64,000 nucleotides of DNA from Amycolatopsis sp. MtRt-6 (lineage in GTDB: Bacteria; Actinomycetota; Actinomycetes; Mycobacteriales; Pseudonocardiaceae): assembly GCF_017308975.1 (NCBI RefSeq), contig NZ_JADWPD010000026.1:1-64000 (forward strand), written 5' to 3'. Positions 15,847 through 24,169 of this stretch are shown in pieces. Each line of letters opens with the position of its first letter. Positions within the stretch are counted from its first letter, which is position 1. The notes below the pieces were generated by a model. The model was not told where the DNA came from. It did not search any database and saw only the letters and a program-made list of their open reading frames with translations. A program made the translations under genes and the position numbers.

Positions 15847-17055
15847 TCACCAGGCCGGCGTGAACTTCACCGGCAGCGCCGCCAGGCCGCGGAACAGCGG
15901 TGACGGCCGCCAGGCCAGCGTGTCGGCCGGCACCGCCAGCCCGACGTCCGGCAGCCGGTCGAGCAGGACCTCGATCGCCGCCCCGGCGATGACCTTGGCG
16001 ATCTCCTGGGCGGCGTACGGGCAGCGGTGTTCGCCGTGGCTGAACGACAGGTACGCCTGGTTGCCGGTCGAGGCCTGCGGGACCGGCCGGACGAGCGGGT
16101 CCTGGTTGGCCGCGGCGAGCCCGAGGATGAGCAGGTCGCCCTTGCGGATCTGCCGGCCGCCCAGCCGGAGGTCGTGGACGGCGAACCGGCCCGGGAAGTT
16201 CTGGGTCGGCGTGTCCTCCCAGAGCACCTCGTTCAGCGCCTGGCCGACGCTCCGGCGGCCGCCGGCCAGTGTCATCGCGAAGCGGTCGTCGGTGAGCATC
16301 AGCCGCAGGGTGTTGCCGATCCAGTACGCGGTGGGCAGCTGGCCCGCGTTCATCAGGTGCAGCAGGTCCTCGGTGATCTCCTCGTCGGCGAGCGCGGCCG
16401 GGTGGGCCAGCAGCCGGGAGGTGACGTCCGGCCCGGGGTCACGACGGCGGGACTCGACCAGCCGCCGCACTCTGTCCCGGACGCGCGCGTACGCCTCGTT
16501 CGCGCCCTCGCCGGCGGCGTGCGTCCGGTAGACGTCGCGGACCAGGTCCGCGGTCTCCGCGTCCGGCACGCCGATCATCCGGGCGACGACGGGCAGCGGT
16601 ATCCCGTCGGCGTACTGCGTGATCAGGTCGGCCTCGCCGCTCCCGGCGAAGGCGTCGACGAGCCCATCGGCCACCTGCTCGGCCCGCGCGCCGAGCTCGA
16701 ACTGGTCGACGGCGCCGAGTGCCTCGTCGAGCGCTTCGGCCCGCCGCCGGTGCTCGGCGCCCTCGGCGAACATCATCGTGGGCTGGTAGGCCAGCAGCGG
16801 CAGCAACGGCCAGTCGGGCGGGACGCGGTCCCAGGCGTTCCAGCGTCGCGAGTCGCGTCCGAAGACCTCCGGGTTGCTCACGACGTACTGCACCTCGCGG
16901 TAACCCAGCACCAGCCACGCCGGCACGTCCCCGTCGAGCAGCACGGGGGCCACCGGCCCGTGCGTGCGCCGCAGCTCCGCGTAGAGGTCCGCGGACGTCT
17001 GCTGGAACCGCGGCCCGGACAACGGCGTGGCGAGGGCGGGCTGAGGGGTGCTCAT
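15847..17055 (-). CDS. cvnE: Conservon P450 (CYP157-like, no ExxR)
   Basis: This 402-residue P450-fold protein has the haem loop FSHGEHRCPYAA near residue 350. The K-helix motif, normally ExxR, reads E-V-L-W, and the I-helix reads NAGQLPT rather than AGxDT. Loss of the K-helix Arg with Trp at that place is the known peculiarity of Streptomyces CYP157 proteins, which are also encoded in conservons. It is the last gene of the conservon and overlaps the GTPase by ATGA. Haem binding is probable. Ordinary monooxygenase activity is uncertain, and a signalling or sensing role with the GTPase system is possible. Confidence 0.9.
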   Translation of the reverse strand: MSTPQPALATPLSGPRFQQTSADLYAELRRTHGPVAPVLLDGDVPAWLVLGYREVQYVVSNPEVFGRDSRRWNAWDRVPPDWPLLPLLAYQPTMMFAEGAEHRRRAEALDEALGAVDQFELGARAEQVADGLVDAFAGSGEADLITQYADGIPLPVVARMIGVPDAETADLVRDVYRTHAAGEGANEAYARVRDRVRRLVESRRRDPGPDVTSRLLAHPAALADEEITEDLLHLMNAGQLPTAYWIGNTLRLMLTDDRFAMTLAGGRRSVGQALNEVLWEDTPTQNFPGRFAVHDLRLGGRQIRKGDLLILGLAAANQDPLVRPVPQASTGNQAYLSFSHGEHRCPYAAQEIAKVIAGAAIEVLLDRLPDVGLAVPADTLAWRPSPLFRGLAALPVKFTPAW

Positions 17056-17657
17056 GACGCGGTCTCCCGGGCGGAGGACAGGGCGAACAGGTGGTGGACG
17101 AGGGAAAGCAGGACGGTCTTGCTGGAGTCGCGCCGCCGGGCGTCGCAGTCGATCAGGGGCACGTCGGCGGACAGGTCGAGGGCCTGGCGCACCTGGTCGA
17201 GGGAGTGCTCCGGCTCGCCGAAGTTGTTGCGGGCCACGATGAACGGCGTCCCGTGGTGTTCGAGGCGGTCGATGGAGTACCAGGAGTCGGCCAGCCGGTG
17301 GGTGTCCACCAGCACCACGGCCCCCAGCGTCCCGGCGAACAGGCGGTCCCAGAGGAACCAGAACCGTTCCTGGCCCGGGGCGCCGAACAGGTAGAGCACC
17401 ATCTGCTCGTTCAGGCTGATCCGCCCGAAGTCGAACGCGACCGTGGTGGTGGTCTTGCCGGGCGAGGCGCCGTCGTCGATCCCGACGCCCGCCTGCGTCA
17501 TGGTTTCCTCGGTGCTCAGCGGGCGGATTTCGCTGACCGAACGGACCATGGTCGTCTTGCCGACCCCGAACCCGCCGACGATGACGATCTTCAGGCCCTC
17601 CCGGGCGGTGCTCGGCAGCGGGGTACGGACGTCCTGGTCAGAGCTTCTGCAGTCCAA
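17052..17657 (-). CDS. cvnD: Conservon small GTPase
   Basis: This is a 201-residue MglA/Ras-like GTPase. The P-loop is GGFGVGKTTMV near residues 29-39, the switch region contains FGAPGQERF (DxxG-like), and the base-recognition motif is degenerate (ARNNF). The N-terminal 20 codons overlap the DUF742 gene by 20 bp, as is typical of conservons. It is expected to cycle GTP under control of the roadblock and kinase-like partners and to signal at the membrane. Confidence 0.92.
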   Translation of the reverse strand: MDCRSSDQDVRTPLPSTAREGLKIVIVGGFGVGKTTMVRSVSEIRPLSTEETMTQAGVGIDDGASPGKTTTTVAFDFGRISLNEQMVLYLFGAPGQERFWFLWDRLFAGTLGAVVLVDTHRLADSWYSIDRLEHHGTPFIVARNNFGEPEHSLDQVRQALDLSADVPLIDCDARRRDSSKTVLLSLVHHLFALSSARETAS

Positions 17658-17997
17658 CGAGTACCTGCTTCAGGGTTTCGAGATCGGGCAGATCGGTGTC
17701 GGCGGGCGCCGGGGAGGGGTGGCGGGCGGTGACCCGGCCGGTGTCGAGCAGGTCGCACAGCAGGATCTTCACGACGCTCACCGGGAGGCCCAGCTCCGAG
17801 GCGACCTCCACCAGCGCCGTCGGAAGCCGGCACAGGCGCAGGATCTTGACGTGCTCGGACTGCATGCCCGGGACCGGATCGCCTTCGCTCACGATCAGCG
17901 TCACCAGGTCCAGCGCGCTCTCGTTCGCGCGGCTGCGCCCGCCGGTGACGGTGTACAGCCGGTCCGGGTCCTCGCGGCGGAGGTGTTCCCGGGTCAT
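17638..17997 (-). CDS. cvnC: DUF742 conservon protein
   Basis: This 119-residue protein belongs to the DUF742 family, a winged-helix-like protein found in conservons. Typical features are the RLYTVTGGR segment near the N-terminus, the hydrophobic EHVKILRLCR stretch and a C-terminal ETLKQVLVGLQKL. It starts 1 bp after the roadblock gene and overlaps the GTPase start by 20 bp. Its biochemical job is unproven; it is thought to bridge the kinase-like and GTPase components. Confidence 0.92.
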   Translation of the reverse strand: MTREHLRREDPDRLYTVTGGRSRANESALDLVTLIVSEGDPVPGMQSEHVKILRLCRLPTALVEVASELGLPVSVVKILLCDLLDTGRVTARHPSPAPADTDLPDLETLKQVLVGLQKL

Positions 17998-17998
17998 G

Positions 17999-18400
17999 TC
18001 ACCGGGCCGCGCGGGGCGGGGCGGTCAGGTGTTCGCCGAGCTGCTCGACGAGCTCGTTCATGGTGTGGCCGATGTGGCCCACGTCCGCGTCGTCGGCGGC
18101 GATCACGGCGAGGTGGGCGCCGGCGCCGGCCTCCACGATGAACAGCATCCCGCCGTGGAACTCCGTCATGGACTGGCGTACGCCGCCGGTGCCGTCGCCG
18201 AACTCGATGGACGTGCCGTACGCCAGGCTCTGGATGCCCGAGGCGATGGCGGCCAGCTGGTCGGCCTGGTCGATCGTGAGCCCGCGGGTGTGGCAGAGCT
18301 TGAGGCCGTCCTTGGACAGCACCAGGGCGTGCCGGGTCCCCGGGGTCTTGCCCAGGAGGTTCTCCAGCAGCCAGTCGAGGTCGTGCTCCGTGGTGTTCAT
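17999..18400 (-). CDS. cvnB: Roadblock/LC7-domain conservon protein
   Basis: This 133-residue roadblock/LC7 protein starts MNTTEHDLDWLL. The start at 18400 overlaps the kinase stop (ATGA), and a longer in-frame extension lacks family similarity. The LC7 fold is recognisable in LVLSKDGLKL and the later GGMLFIVEAGAGAHLAVI strand. Roadblock proteins usually act as GTPase-activating or scaffolding partners of MglA-like GTPases, here the product two genes downstream. Confidence 0.93.
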   Translation of the reverse strand: MNTTEHDLDWLLENLLGKTPGTRHALVLSKDGLKLCHTRGLTIDQADQLAAIASGIQSLAYGTSIEFGDGTGGVRQSMTEFHGGMLFIVEAGAGAHLAVIAADDADVGHIGHTMNELVEQLGEHLTAPPRAAR

Positions 18401-19707
18401 CGGCTGTCCTCCGAGGCAGCAGAAGGGCGGGCTTCCCGGCCGGCCGCGTGGAACGCGCTGAACCGCGCGCCGGCGTCGGCACGGGCCGGCGCGGGGCTCG
18501 CCGCCGGTGCCGGCACCGGCTTGGGTGCGGCTGCCAGCGTCTGCCCGCGACGTCGTTGCGGCAGCCCGGAAGCGCCACTCTCCACTTCGGACACCGCGGG
18601 CGCGGGAACCTTGGCGGGCGGGGTGGCTGCCGCCGTGGGGATCGGCGCGTCCGGCTCGGGCTGGGTGATCAGCAGCCGGGGGATCATGACCACCACGCCG
18701 GTGCCGCCTCGCGCGGACGGCCGGAAGTGCACGGTCAGGCCGTGCTTGCGCGCCAGGCACCCCACCACGGCCAGGCCCAGCCGGGTGCCGGACAGCGTGG
18801 TCAGGTCCAGCGGCTCGGCGGACACCGCGCGCACGGCACGCTCCAGCGCCGCCGGGCCCATGACGAGGCCGCTGTCCTCGATCGTGACGACGACGCCCGC
18901 GTGCACCTCCTCCACGTACACGTGCACGTCCTCCGACGGCGGGGAGAAGCTGGTGGCGTTGTCCATCAGCTCGGCCAAGGCGTGCATGACCCCTTCGGCG
19001 GCGTACCCGGCGACCGCGACGGTGCTGGTCGAGTGCGTCCGGACCCGCTGGTAGGCGCTGATGCGCCCCATCGCGCCGCGCAGGATGCTTTCCATCGTGA
19101 TCGGCTTGGTCCAGCGCCGGCCGGACCGCGCGCCGGTCAGCACCGCGATGCTGTCCGCCAGGCGGCCGGCCTGCGCGGTGCGGTGGTCCAGTTCGAGCAG
19201 GTCGCCGAGGACGTTTTCGTCGTAGCGGCCTTCCATCTCCCGCAGGTCGGCCAGCATGCTGGTGGCCAGCGCCTGGACGCGGCCGGCGGCGTTGGCGCAG
19301 GCCGCCATCGTGGCCGCGCGCATCCGCTCGCTCCGGCCGATCTCCTGCGCGATCGTGTCCAGCAGGCGCCGGTGGGCGTCGCCGGCCGCGCCCGGCACTT
19401 CGGCGAGCGCGGTGTCCACCGACGCGCCGTCGCGCACCCGCCGGACCACGGCGGGCAGCGTGTCGTCGGCGAGCCGCGCGATCTCCGTGTCCAGCGCCGT
19501 GATCCGGCCGCGGTAGTGGCGGGCGGTCCGCATCCAGTGGGCGGCGACGGTGACCGCCGCGCACACCACGGCGGCCGCGATCCCGCCGTACCAGGCCACG
19601 AACGTCCGGTCCGCCGCGGACACCCCGGCTGTCATCCACCACACCGCCGCACCGGTGACGACCACGGCGACCGGCAGAACGGAGCGGGCGGGCAAGTGCA
19701 CTGACAT
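18397..19707 (-). CDS. cvnA: Conservon sensor histidine-kinase-like protein
   Basis: The protein has 436 residues. Two membrane segments near residues 9-30 and 39-60 are followed by a helical stretch, a GHKL ATPase domain (N-box ELMDNATSFSPP near 245, G1 EDSGLVMG, G2 GTRLGLAVVG) and a disordered Pro/Ala-rich tail from about 355. No clear phosphoacceptor H-box is seen, as is usual for this family. It is the first gene of the conservon and overlaps the roadblock gene by ATGA. GAGGA lies just upstream of the ATG. Its input signal is unknown. Confidence 0.92.
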   Translation of the reverse strand: MSVHLPARSVLPVAVVVTGAAVWWMTAGVSAADRTFVAWYGGIAAAVVCAAVTVAAHWMRTARHYRGRITALDTEIARLADDTLPAVVRRVRDGASVDTALAEVPGAAGDAHRRLLDTIAQEIGRSERMRAATMAACANAAGRVQALATSMLADLREMEGRYDENVLGDLLELDHRTAQAGRLADSIAVLTGARSGRRWTKPITMESILRGAMGRISAYQRVRTHSTSTVAVAGYAAEGVMHALAELMDNATSFSPPSEDVHVYVEEVHAGVVVTIEDSGLVMGPAALERAVRAVSAEPLDLTTLSGTRLGLAVVGCLARKHGLTVHFRPSARGGTGVVVMIPRLLITQPEPDAPIPTAAATPPAKVPAPAVSEVESGASGLPQRRRGQTLAAAPKPVPAPAASPAPARADAGARFSAFHAAGREARPSAASEDSR

Positions 19708-20036
19708 CGATCAGGTCCTCGGGGCTTTCGGAGACAGGACAACGGCGCGGCGGAACCCGGAAATCGGGCTGCGCCGGGGCTTCGCGCGGATTCGGGAAAG
19801 GGCAGAACGAGCGGCGGGCTCCTCATTCCCCGGCGACCGTCGCCTGGGGCGACGACGACCCTAGCGCCGATCTTTCCCATCCGTAAGAGTCAATCTTCGT
19901 CGGCACAACTTCGCCGGCCGCCGTCGATTCAAGTCAATTCCCAACGGGGTGCTCCGCCTATTGGTGAATGGCGGGGAATGGGTCACCGGGCGCGATTCGG
20001 CCGCCCTCGCGCAGGTGACCTCTTCCGCGCACGGCA
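19708..20036. other. Divergent intergenic region
   Basis: About 400 bp separate the conservon kinase start from the GH43-like gene start. The stretch is less GC-rich than its surroundings around 19870-19970, as expected for divergent promoters. Apart from the operator at 20037-20050 I see no gene, RNA or clear -35/-10 pair. Confidence 0.6.
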
Positions 20037-20050
20037 TGTGAGCGCTAACA
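20037..20050. promoter_or_regulatory. LacI-type operator, TGTGAGCGCTAACA
   Basis: The 14-bp near-perfect palindrome TGTGAGC-GCTAACA is centred on CG, as in operators of LacI-family sugar repressors. It lies 55 bp upstream of the GH43-like start at 20106, a position fit for repression. No LacI-family gene lies in this window, so the regulator would be encoded elsewhere. Confidence 0.7.
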
Positions 20051-20105
20051 TACTGCTCGCACCGGGCCTGAGCAGGTCGGCAGCGTGATCGAGGAGGACA
20101 CAGGC

Positions 20106-21134
20106 ATGCGCGGGTTCCGGATCCTGGTCTCGGTGTTGCTGATCGCGGTGGCGCTGGCGGCGCCCGCGGACGCCGGTCAGTCGCGGTACGCCGGTTACCT
20201 GTTCACCTACTTCACCGGCGAGGGCACGCCCGACGGCGAGCAGGTCTACTTCGCGTTGAGCCAGGGCAACGACCCGCTGCGGTGGCAGGCGCCCAGCGGC
20301 ACCCCGGCGTTGCGGTCCACCGTCGGCACCCAGGGCGTGCGGGACCCGTTCGTCATCCGGTCACCGCGGGGCGACCGGTTCTACCTGATCGCGACGGACC
20401 TGCGGATGTACGGCCGCGACGACTGGGAGCAGTCGTGGCGGCACGGCAGCCGCTCGATCGTGGTGTGGGAGTCGGCGGACCTGGTGCGGTGGAGCGCGCC
20501 GCGGCTGGTCCAGGTCATGCCGGAGACCGCCGGCAACGTGTGGGCGCCGGAGGCGTTCTACGACCCGGCGCGCGGGGCGTACGTGGTGTTCTGGGCATCC
20601 AACGTCTACCCGGCCGACGACCCCGGCCACGTCACGACCTCCCACAACCGGATGATGTACGCGACCACCCGGGACTTCCGCACCTTCAGCGAGCCCAAGA
20701 CGTGGTTCGACCCGGGGCATTCGGTGATCGACTCCACGGTGATCCGCCACGACGGCAGGTACTACCGCTTTTCCCAGGACGACCGCGGCCCCGGCGGCGG
20801 TGGCTCGACCCCGTGCGGCCGGTACATCACCGAGGAGAAGTCCCGGGCCCTGCTGAGCCGCGGCTACGACCTGGTGAAGGAGTGCATCGGCAAGGACGCG
20901 ATCGTCGGCGGCGAGGGCCCGCTGGCGTTCCGGTCGAACACCGAGAAGAAGTGGTACCTGTTCATCGACGAGTACGGCGGCGCCGGGTACCGGCCGTTCG
21001 AAACCACGGACCTCGACTCCGGCGACTGGCGGCCGTCGGCGAACGCGCAGCTGCCCGGCAAGCCCCGGCACGGCACGGTCCTGCCGGTGACCCGCGCCGA
21101 GTACAACCGGCTGGCCGCGGCGGCTCGCCCGTGA
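20106..21134 (+). CDS. Secreted glycoside hydrolase family 43-like protein
   Basis: This 342-residue protein has a signal peptide (cleavage near PADAGQ, residue 23). The rest is a five-bladed propeller of GH43 type. RDPFVI holds the family's catalytic-base Asp, WAPEAFYD follows in the next blade, and the pocket-like segment GHSVIDSTVI lies around 200. GH43 enzymes typically cleave arabinose or xylose side chains and galactans in plant cell walls. The start at 20106 is chosen because GAGGAGG lies 8 nt upstream; an earlier ATG exists at 20085. The expansin gene follows after 13 bp and is probably co-transcribed, with the LacI-type operator upstream. Confidence 0.85.
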   Translation: MRGFRILVSVLLIAVALAAPADAGQSRYAGYLFTYFTGEGTPDGEQVYFALSQGNDPLRWQAPSGTPALRSTVGTQGVRDPFVIRSPRGDRFYLIATDLRMYGRDDWEQSWRHGSRSIVVWESADLVRWSAPRLVQVMPETAGNVWAPEAFYDPARGAYVVFWASNVYPADDPGHVTTSHNRMMYATTRDFRTFSEPKTWFDPGHSVIDSTVIRHDGRYYRFSQDDRGPGGGGSTPCGRYITEEKSRALLSRGYDLVKECIGKDAIVGGEGPLAFRSNTEKKWYLFIDEYGGAGYRPFETTDLDSGDWRPSANAQLPGKPRHGTVLPVTRAEYNRLAAAARP

Positions 21135-21147
21135 TCCGGGAGGTGCG

Positions 21148-22008
21148 GTGCCCCGGCGCGCGGTGATCGTGTCGATCGTGGCGTCGCTCGCGGTGGCCGC
21201 GACGGTCGTCGTCCTGGTGGCGACCCGCGCGGACGGCCCGGCCCCGGCCGAAGCGGCGGCCAGGGCGACCGCCGCCGCCGTGATCGGGACGGCGGCCACC
21301 ACTGCGCCGCCGCCGACGACCGCCGCGGCCTCCTCTTCCGCCAGTGCCACGCCTTCGACGTCCGCGCCCGCTCCGACGTCCGCGGCCGCGCCGCTCGCCG
21401 GACGGATCGAGCCGGGCGTGACCCGCTCCGGCGTGGCGACCTTCTACGACACCGACGGCACCGGCGCGTGCGGGTACGACGCGAGCCCGGACCCGTTGAA
21501 CGCGGCGATGAACGTCGCCGACTTCGAGGGATCCCAGGCGTGCGGGGCCTACGTCGAGGTGCGGGCGGCCAACGGCGCGAGCGTGACGGTCCGGATCACC
21601 AACCTGTGCCCGGCGCCGTGCCGGGTGGGGCAGCTGGACCTGAACCCGAAGGCGTTCGACCGCCTCGGGGCGCGCAACCTCGGGGAAATCCCGGTCACTT
21701 GGAAGCTGGTGAGCCCGCCGTCGGTGGGGAAGATTTCCCTGCGCTACAAGGACGGGTCGTCCCAGTACTGGTGCGGCATCCAGGTGATCGGCCACCGCAA
21801 CCCGGTGGCCCGCCTGGAGGTCCGCGTGGGCAGCACGTGGAAACGGCTGCAGCGCACCGACTACAACTACTTCCTGTCGGAGAACGGCGCCGGCTGCGGC
21901 GGTGCCGTGGCGGTCACCGACATCCACGGCGAGCGGCTGGTCTTCGACCCGCTGCCCGTCAAGGCCGGCGTCAGTCAGCCGACCGCACGGCAGTTCGCCC
22001 AGCGCTGA
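21148..22008 (+). CDS. Membrane-anchored or secreted expansin-like protein
   Basis: This 286-residue protein has an N-terminal hydrophobic segment, a Pro/Ser/Thr-rich linker (about 30-85) and then a double-psi beta-barrel plus C-terminal carbohydrate-binding domain, as in Bacillus EXLX1/YoaJ. Typical segments are GVATFYD, CGAYVEVR, NLCPAPCRVGQLDLN and TWKRLQRTDYNYF. Expansins loosen cellulose-hemicellulose contacts without hydrolysis, which fits the adjacent GH43-like gene. The start is GTG with GGGAGG upstream. The stop lies inside the palindrome shared with the convergent MarR gene. Confidence 0.9.
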   Translation: MPRRAVIVSIVASLAVAATVVVLVATRADGPAPAEAAARATAAAVIGTAATTAPPPTTAAASSSASATPSTSAPAPTSAAAPLAGRIEPGVTRSGVATFYDTDGTGACGYDASPDPLNAAMNVADFEGSQACGAYVEVRAANGASVTVRITNLCPAPCRVGQLDLNPKAFDRLGARNLGEIPVTWKLVSPPSVGKISLRYKDGSSQYWCGIQVIGHRNPVARLEVRVGSTWKRLQRTDYNYFLSENGAGCGGAVAVTDIHGERLVFDPLPVKAGVSQPTARQFAQR

Positions 22009-22016
22009 GCGCTCAG
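22005..22016. terminator. Palindrome across convergent stop codons
   Basis: The perfect 12-bp palindrome CTGAGCGCTCAG contains the stop codons of both the expansin gene (plus) and the MarR gene (minus). It may form a short hairpin in either transcript. It lacks a loop and a U-tract, so it is at best a weak terminator. Confidence 0.35.
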
Positions 22017-22501
22017 TCCTCCCCGGCGGTGGCCGACAGGAAGGCCGCGAGGTCGTCGGTGAACCGCAGGAGCAGGTCGTAGAAGGTCCGGCGGTCCTCC
22101 GGTGCCCAGCCGGACAGCGCGTCGCCGAACCAGCCGAGCAGGGTGGTGACGTACCGGTCGGCGATCTCGGCGCCGTCGGGGGTCAGCTCGACGAGCCGGG
22201 CGCGCCGGTCGTCGGGGTCGGCCAGGCCGCGCACGAGGCGGCGCTTTTCGAGCACGTGCAGGTGCCGGGTGACGTGCGGCCCGGCGACCTGCATGCGCTC
22301 GGCGATCTCGCCGACGCGCAGCGCCTTCCCGGTCATGTGCAGGGCGAGGATGATCGACAGCCCCGGCCGGTCGAGGTCGGCTCCGATCCGCTTCATCGCC
22401 CGCTCGCCGAGGCCGCTGCGGTTCATCAGGTTGCCCAGCTGCATCAGCCGCGGCAGCACGGCACGCAGGTCGGACACGTCGCCGGCGTCTGTGTCGGCCA
22501 T
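22013..22501 (-). CDS. MarR-family transcriptional regulator
   Basis: This 162-residue winged-helix repressor has the recognition region VGEIAERMQVAGPHVTRHLHVLEKRRLVRG around residues 62-91 and the wing Arg-Asp motif DPDDRRARLVELTPDG. The start at 22501 fits the family length; an upstream open extension to 22642 runs through the operators and is not coding. It is divergent from the flavin monooxygenase gene, with one palindromic operator 14 bp upstream of its own start. It probably represses both genes until an aromatic or antibiotic-like ligand binds. Confidence 0.93.
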   Translation of the reverse strand: MADTDAGDVSDLRAVLPRLMQLGNLMNRSGLGERAMKRIGADLDRPGLSIILALHMTGKALRVGEIAERMQVAGPHVTRHLHVLEKRRLVRGLADPDDRRARLVELTPDGAEIADRYVTTLLGWFGDALSGWAPEDRRTFYDLLLRFTDDLAAFLSATAGED

Positions 22502-22514
22502 CACACCCCTATAG

Positions 22515-22531
22515 ATAGCTAACTTAGGTAT
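22515..22531. promoter_or_regulatory. MarR operator 1, ATAGCTAACTTAGGTAT
   Basis: This 17-bp near-palindrome is 14 bp from the MarR start. Its reverse complement differs from operator 2 by a single central base. Its AT-richness stands out from the GC-rich surroundings, and it probably also covers the promoter. Confidence 0.85.
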
Positions 22532-22583
22532 ATAGTCGGTCTGGGTGGAGTTGATCGCGAGGATTGTCGCACCTCCGCTTTGG

Positions 22584-22600
22584 ATACCTAACTTAGCTAT
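22584..22600. promoter_or_regulatory. MarR operator 2, ATACCTAACTTAGCTAT
   Basis: This second 17-bp palindrome lies 11 bp before the monooxygenase start, in inverted orientation to operator 1, with 69 bp between centres. The pair points to coordinated control of the divergent genes. Confidence 0.85.
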
Positions 22601-22610
22601 CGGAGAAGTC

Positions 22611-23786
22611 ATGAAGAAGGTCCTCATCTCGGGCGCGAGCATCGCCGGCCCGGCTTTGGCGTTCTGGCTGCGGAGCGCCGGCTTCGCGGTGACCCTCGTG
22701 GAGAAGGCGCCGGAACTCCGCGCCGGCGGCTATCCCATCGACATCCGCGGCACGGCACTGGACGCCGTCCGGCGGATGGGGATCCTGCCCCGCCTGCGGG
22801 AGCAGCACATCTCGACGCGGCGGCTGACGTTCCTCGGCGCAGACGGCGGCGAAATCGTGTCGCTGGCCCCGGACGCGATCATCGGCGGCACCGAAGGCGA
22901 AGACCTCGAGCTCCGCCGCGGCGACCTGATCCGGACGCTGTACGACCTGGTGCGCGACGACGTCGAGGTCCGCTTCGGCGACACGATCGAAACCCTCACC
23001 GACGACGCCGACGTCACCTTCCGCAGCGGCCGCCGGGAAACCTACGACCTGGTGATCGGCGCCGACGGCCTGCATTCCCGCACCCGGGAGCTCGTCTTCG
23101 GCCCGGAGGCGCCGTTCCACCACTATCTCGGCTACAGCTTCGCCGGGTTCACCATGCCCAACGACTTCGGCCTCGTCCGCGAGGGGCTCACGTGGAGCAC
23201 GCCCGGCAAGGGCGCGGCGCTGTACGCGGTGCTCGACAGCGAGGAGGTCCACGGCTTCCTGGTCTTCGCCCGGCCGGAGCCGCCGATCGAGGCGTTCCGC
23301 GACCCGGAGGCTCAGCGCGACCTCATCGCCCGCACCTTCGACGGCGAAGGCTGGGAAATCCCGCGCATGGTCGCGGCAATGCGCGAAGCGGGGGACTTGT
23401 TCTTCGACGTGATCAGCCAGATCCGCATGCCGCGATGGTCGGCGGGCCGCGTCGCCCTCGTCGGCGACGCGGCCCACGCGCCATCGTTCCTGACGGGTCA
23501 GGGCACGAGCCTCGCCCTCGCGGGCGCGTACGTGCTGGGCCACGCCCTGGCGACGATTCCGGACCACACGGCGGCGTTCGCCGCGTACGAGAACCGGTTG
23601 CGGGGCTTCGCCGAAGCCAACCAGGCTTTGGTGAGCGAAGGCCAGGCAACGTTGTTCCCGGCAACGGCGGAGGCGCTCGAGCACCGCAACACCGCACTCC
23701 GGCAGCTGACGACGGCGCCGCCGAGCCCGCCCCGGCCGGAGCACTCGGCGCTGACCCTGCCGGACTTTCCGGTGCCGGTGCGGTGA
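22611..23786 (+). CDS. FAD-dependent aromatic-type monooxygenase
   Basis: This 391-residue flavoprotein monooxygenase of the PHBH/TetX fold has the dinucleotide-binding ISGASIAGPALAFWL near residues 6-20, the DG motif LVIGADGLHSRTR near 150 and the FAD ribityl motif RVALVGDAAHAPSFLTGQG near 280-300. It hydroxylates an aromatic or polyketide/antibiotic substrate with NAD(P)H. The ATG at 22611 has GGAG upstream. An earlier ATG at 22545 would run through operator 2 and is rejected. MarR control suggests a detoxification role. Confidence 0.92.
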   Translation: MKKVLISGASIAGPALAFWLRSAGFAVTLVEKAPELRAGGYPIDIRGTALDAVRRMGILPRLREQHISTRRLTFLGADGGEIVSLAPDAIIGGTEGEDLELRRGDLIRTLYDLVRDDVEVRFGDTIETLTDDADVTFRSGRRETYDLVIGADGLHSRTRELVFGPEAPFHHYLGYSFAGFTMPNDFGLVREGLTWSTPGKGAALYAVLDSEEVHGFLVFARPEPPIEAFRDPEAQRDLIARTFDGEGWEIPRMVAAMREAGDLFFDVISQIRMPRWSAGRVALVGDAAHAPSFLTGQGTSLALAGAYVLGHALATIPDHTAAFAAYENRLRGFAEANQALVSEGQATLFPATAEALEHRNTALRQLTTAPPSPPRPEHSALTLPDFPVPVR

Positions 23787-23808
23787 GACTGGTCCCGCGC
23801 CGGCAGCG

Positions 23809-24000
23809 TCAGGTGGCCGGCTGCGTGATTGCCGGATAGGTGCGTTCGACGACGCACAACTGCGTCGTGGCGTACATCGCCAGCGAGCTGCCCACGCATT
23901 TGCCCGCCGGCCCGCTTTCCGCCGAGGCTGCCGCCGTCGTGCCGGACAGGACTCCGGTCGTCAATGCCAGCGCGGCGAGCGCGGCCGTGATCCGTCGCAT
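23809..24000 (-). CDS. Small secreted peptide, 63 residues
   Basis: This short ORF encodes a signal peptide (MRRITAALAALALTTGV, cleavage probably after SAES near residue 29) and a mature part of about 35 residues with two Cys that could form one disulfide. AAGGAGG lies at ideal spacing before the ATG, which supports real translation. It resembles no family I recognise. It lies convergent with the monooxygenase gene and divergent from the first ROK gene. It could be an extracellular effector, an inhibitor-like peptide or a small structural secreted protein. Confidence 0.7.
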   Translation of the reverse strand: MRRITAALAALALTTGVLSGTTAAASAESGPAGKCVGSSLAMYATTQLCVVERTYPAITQPAT

Positions 24001-24169
24001 GGTGTTCCTCCTTCGTGGAGCCGGTTTCCGGTTGCGGGAGGCTGCCCCGAATTCCGGGGGACGAACGGGATCGCCGCCGATGGCACCGGCTCGGGTGACC
24101 CCCACACGGACCTTCCCGGCCGCCGCCGCGGCAGCCCTTGGCCGGTGGGGCACCAGTACGCTGAAGCGA

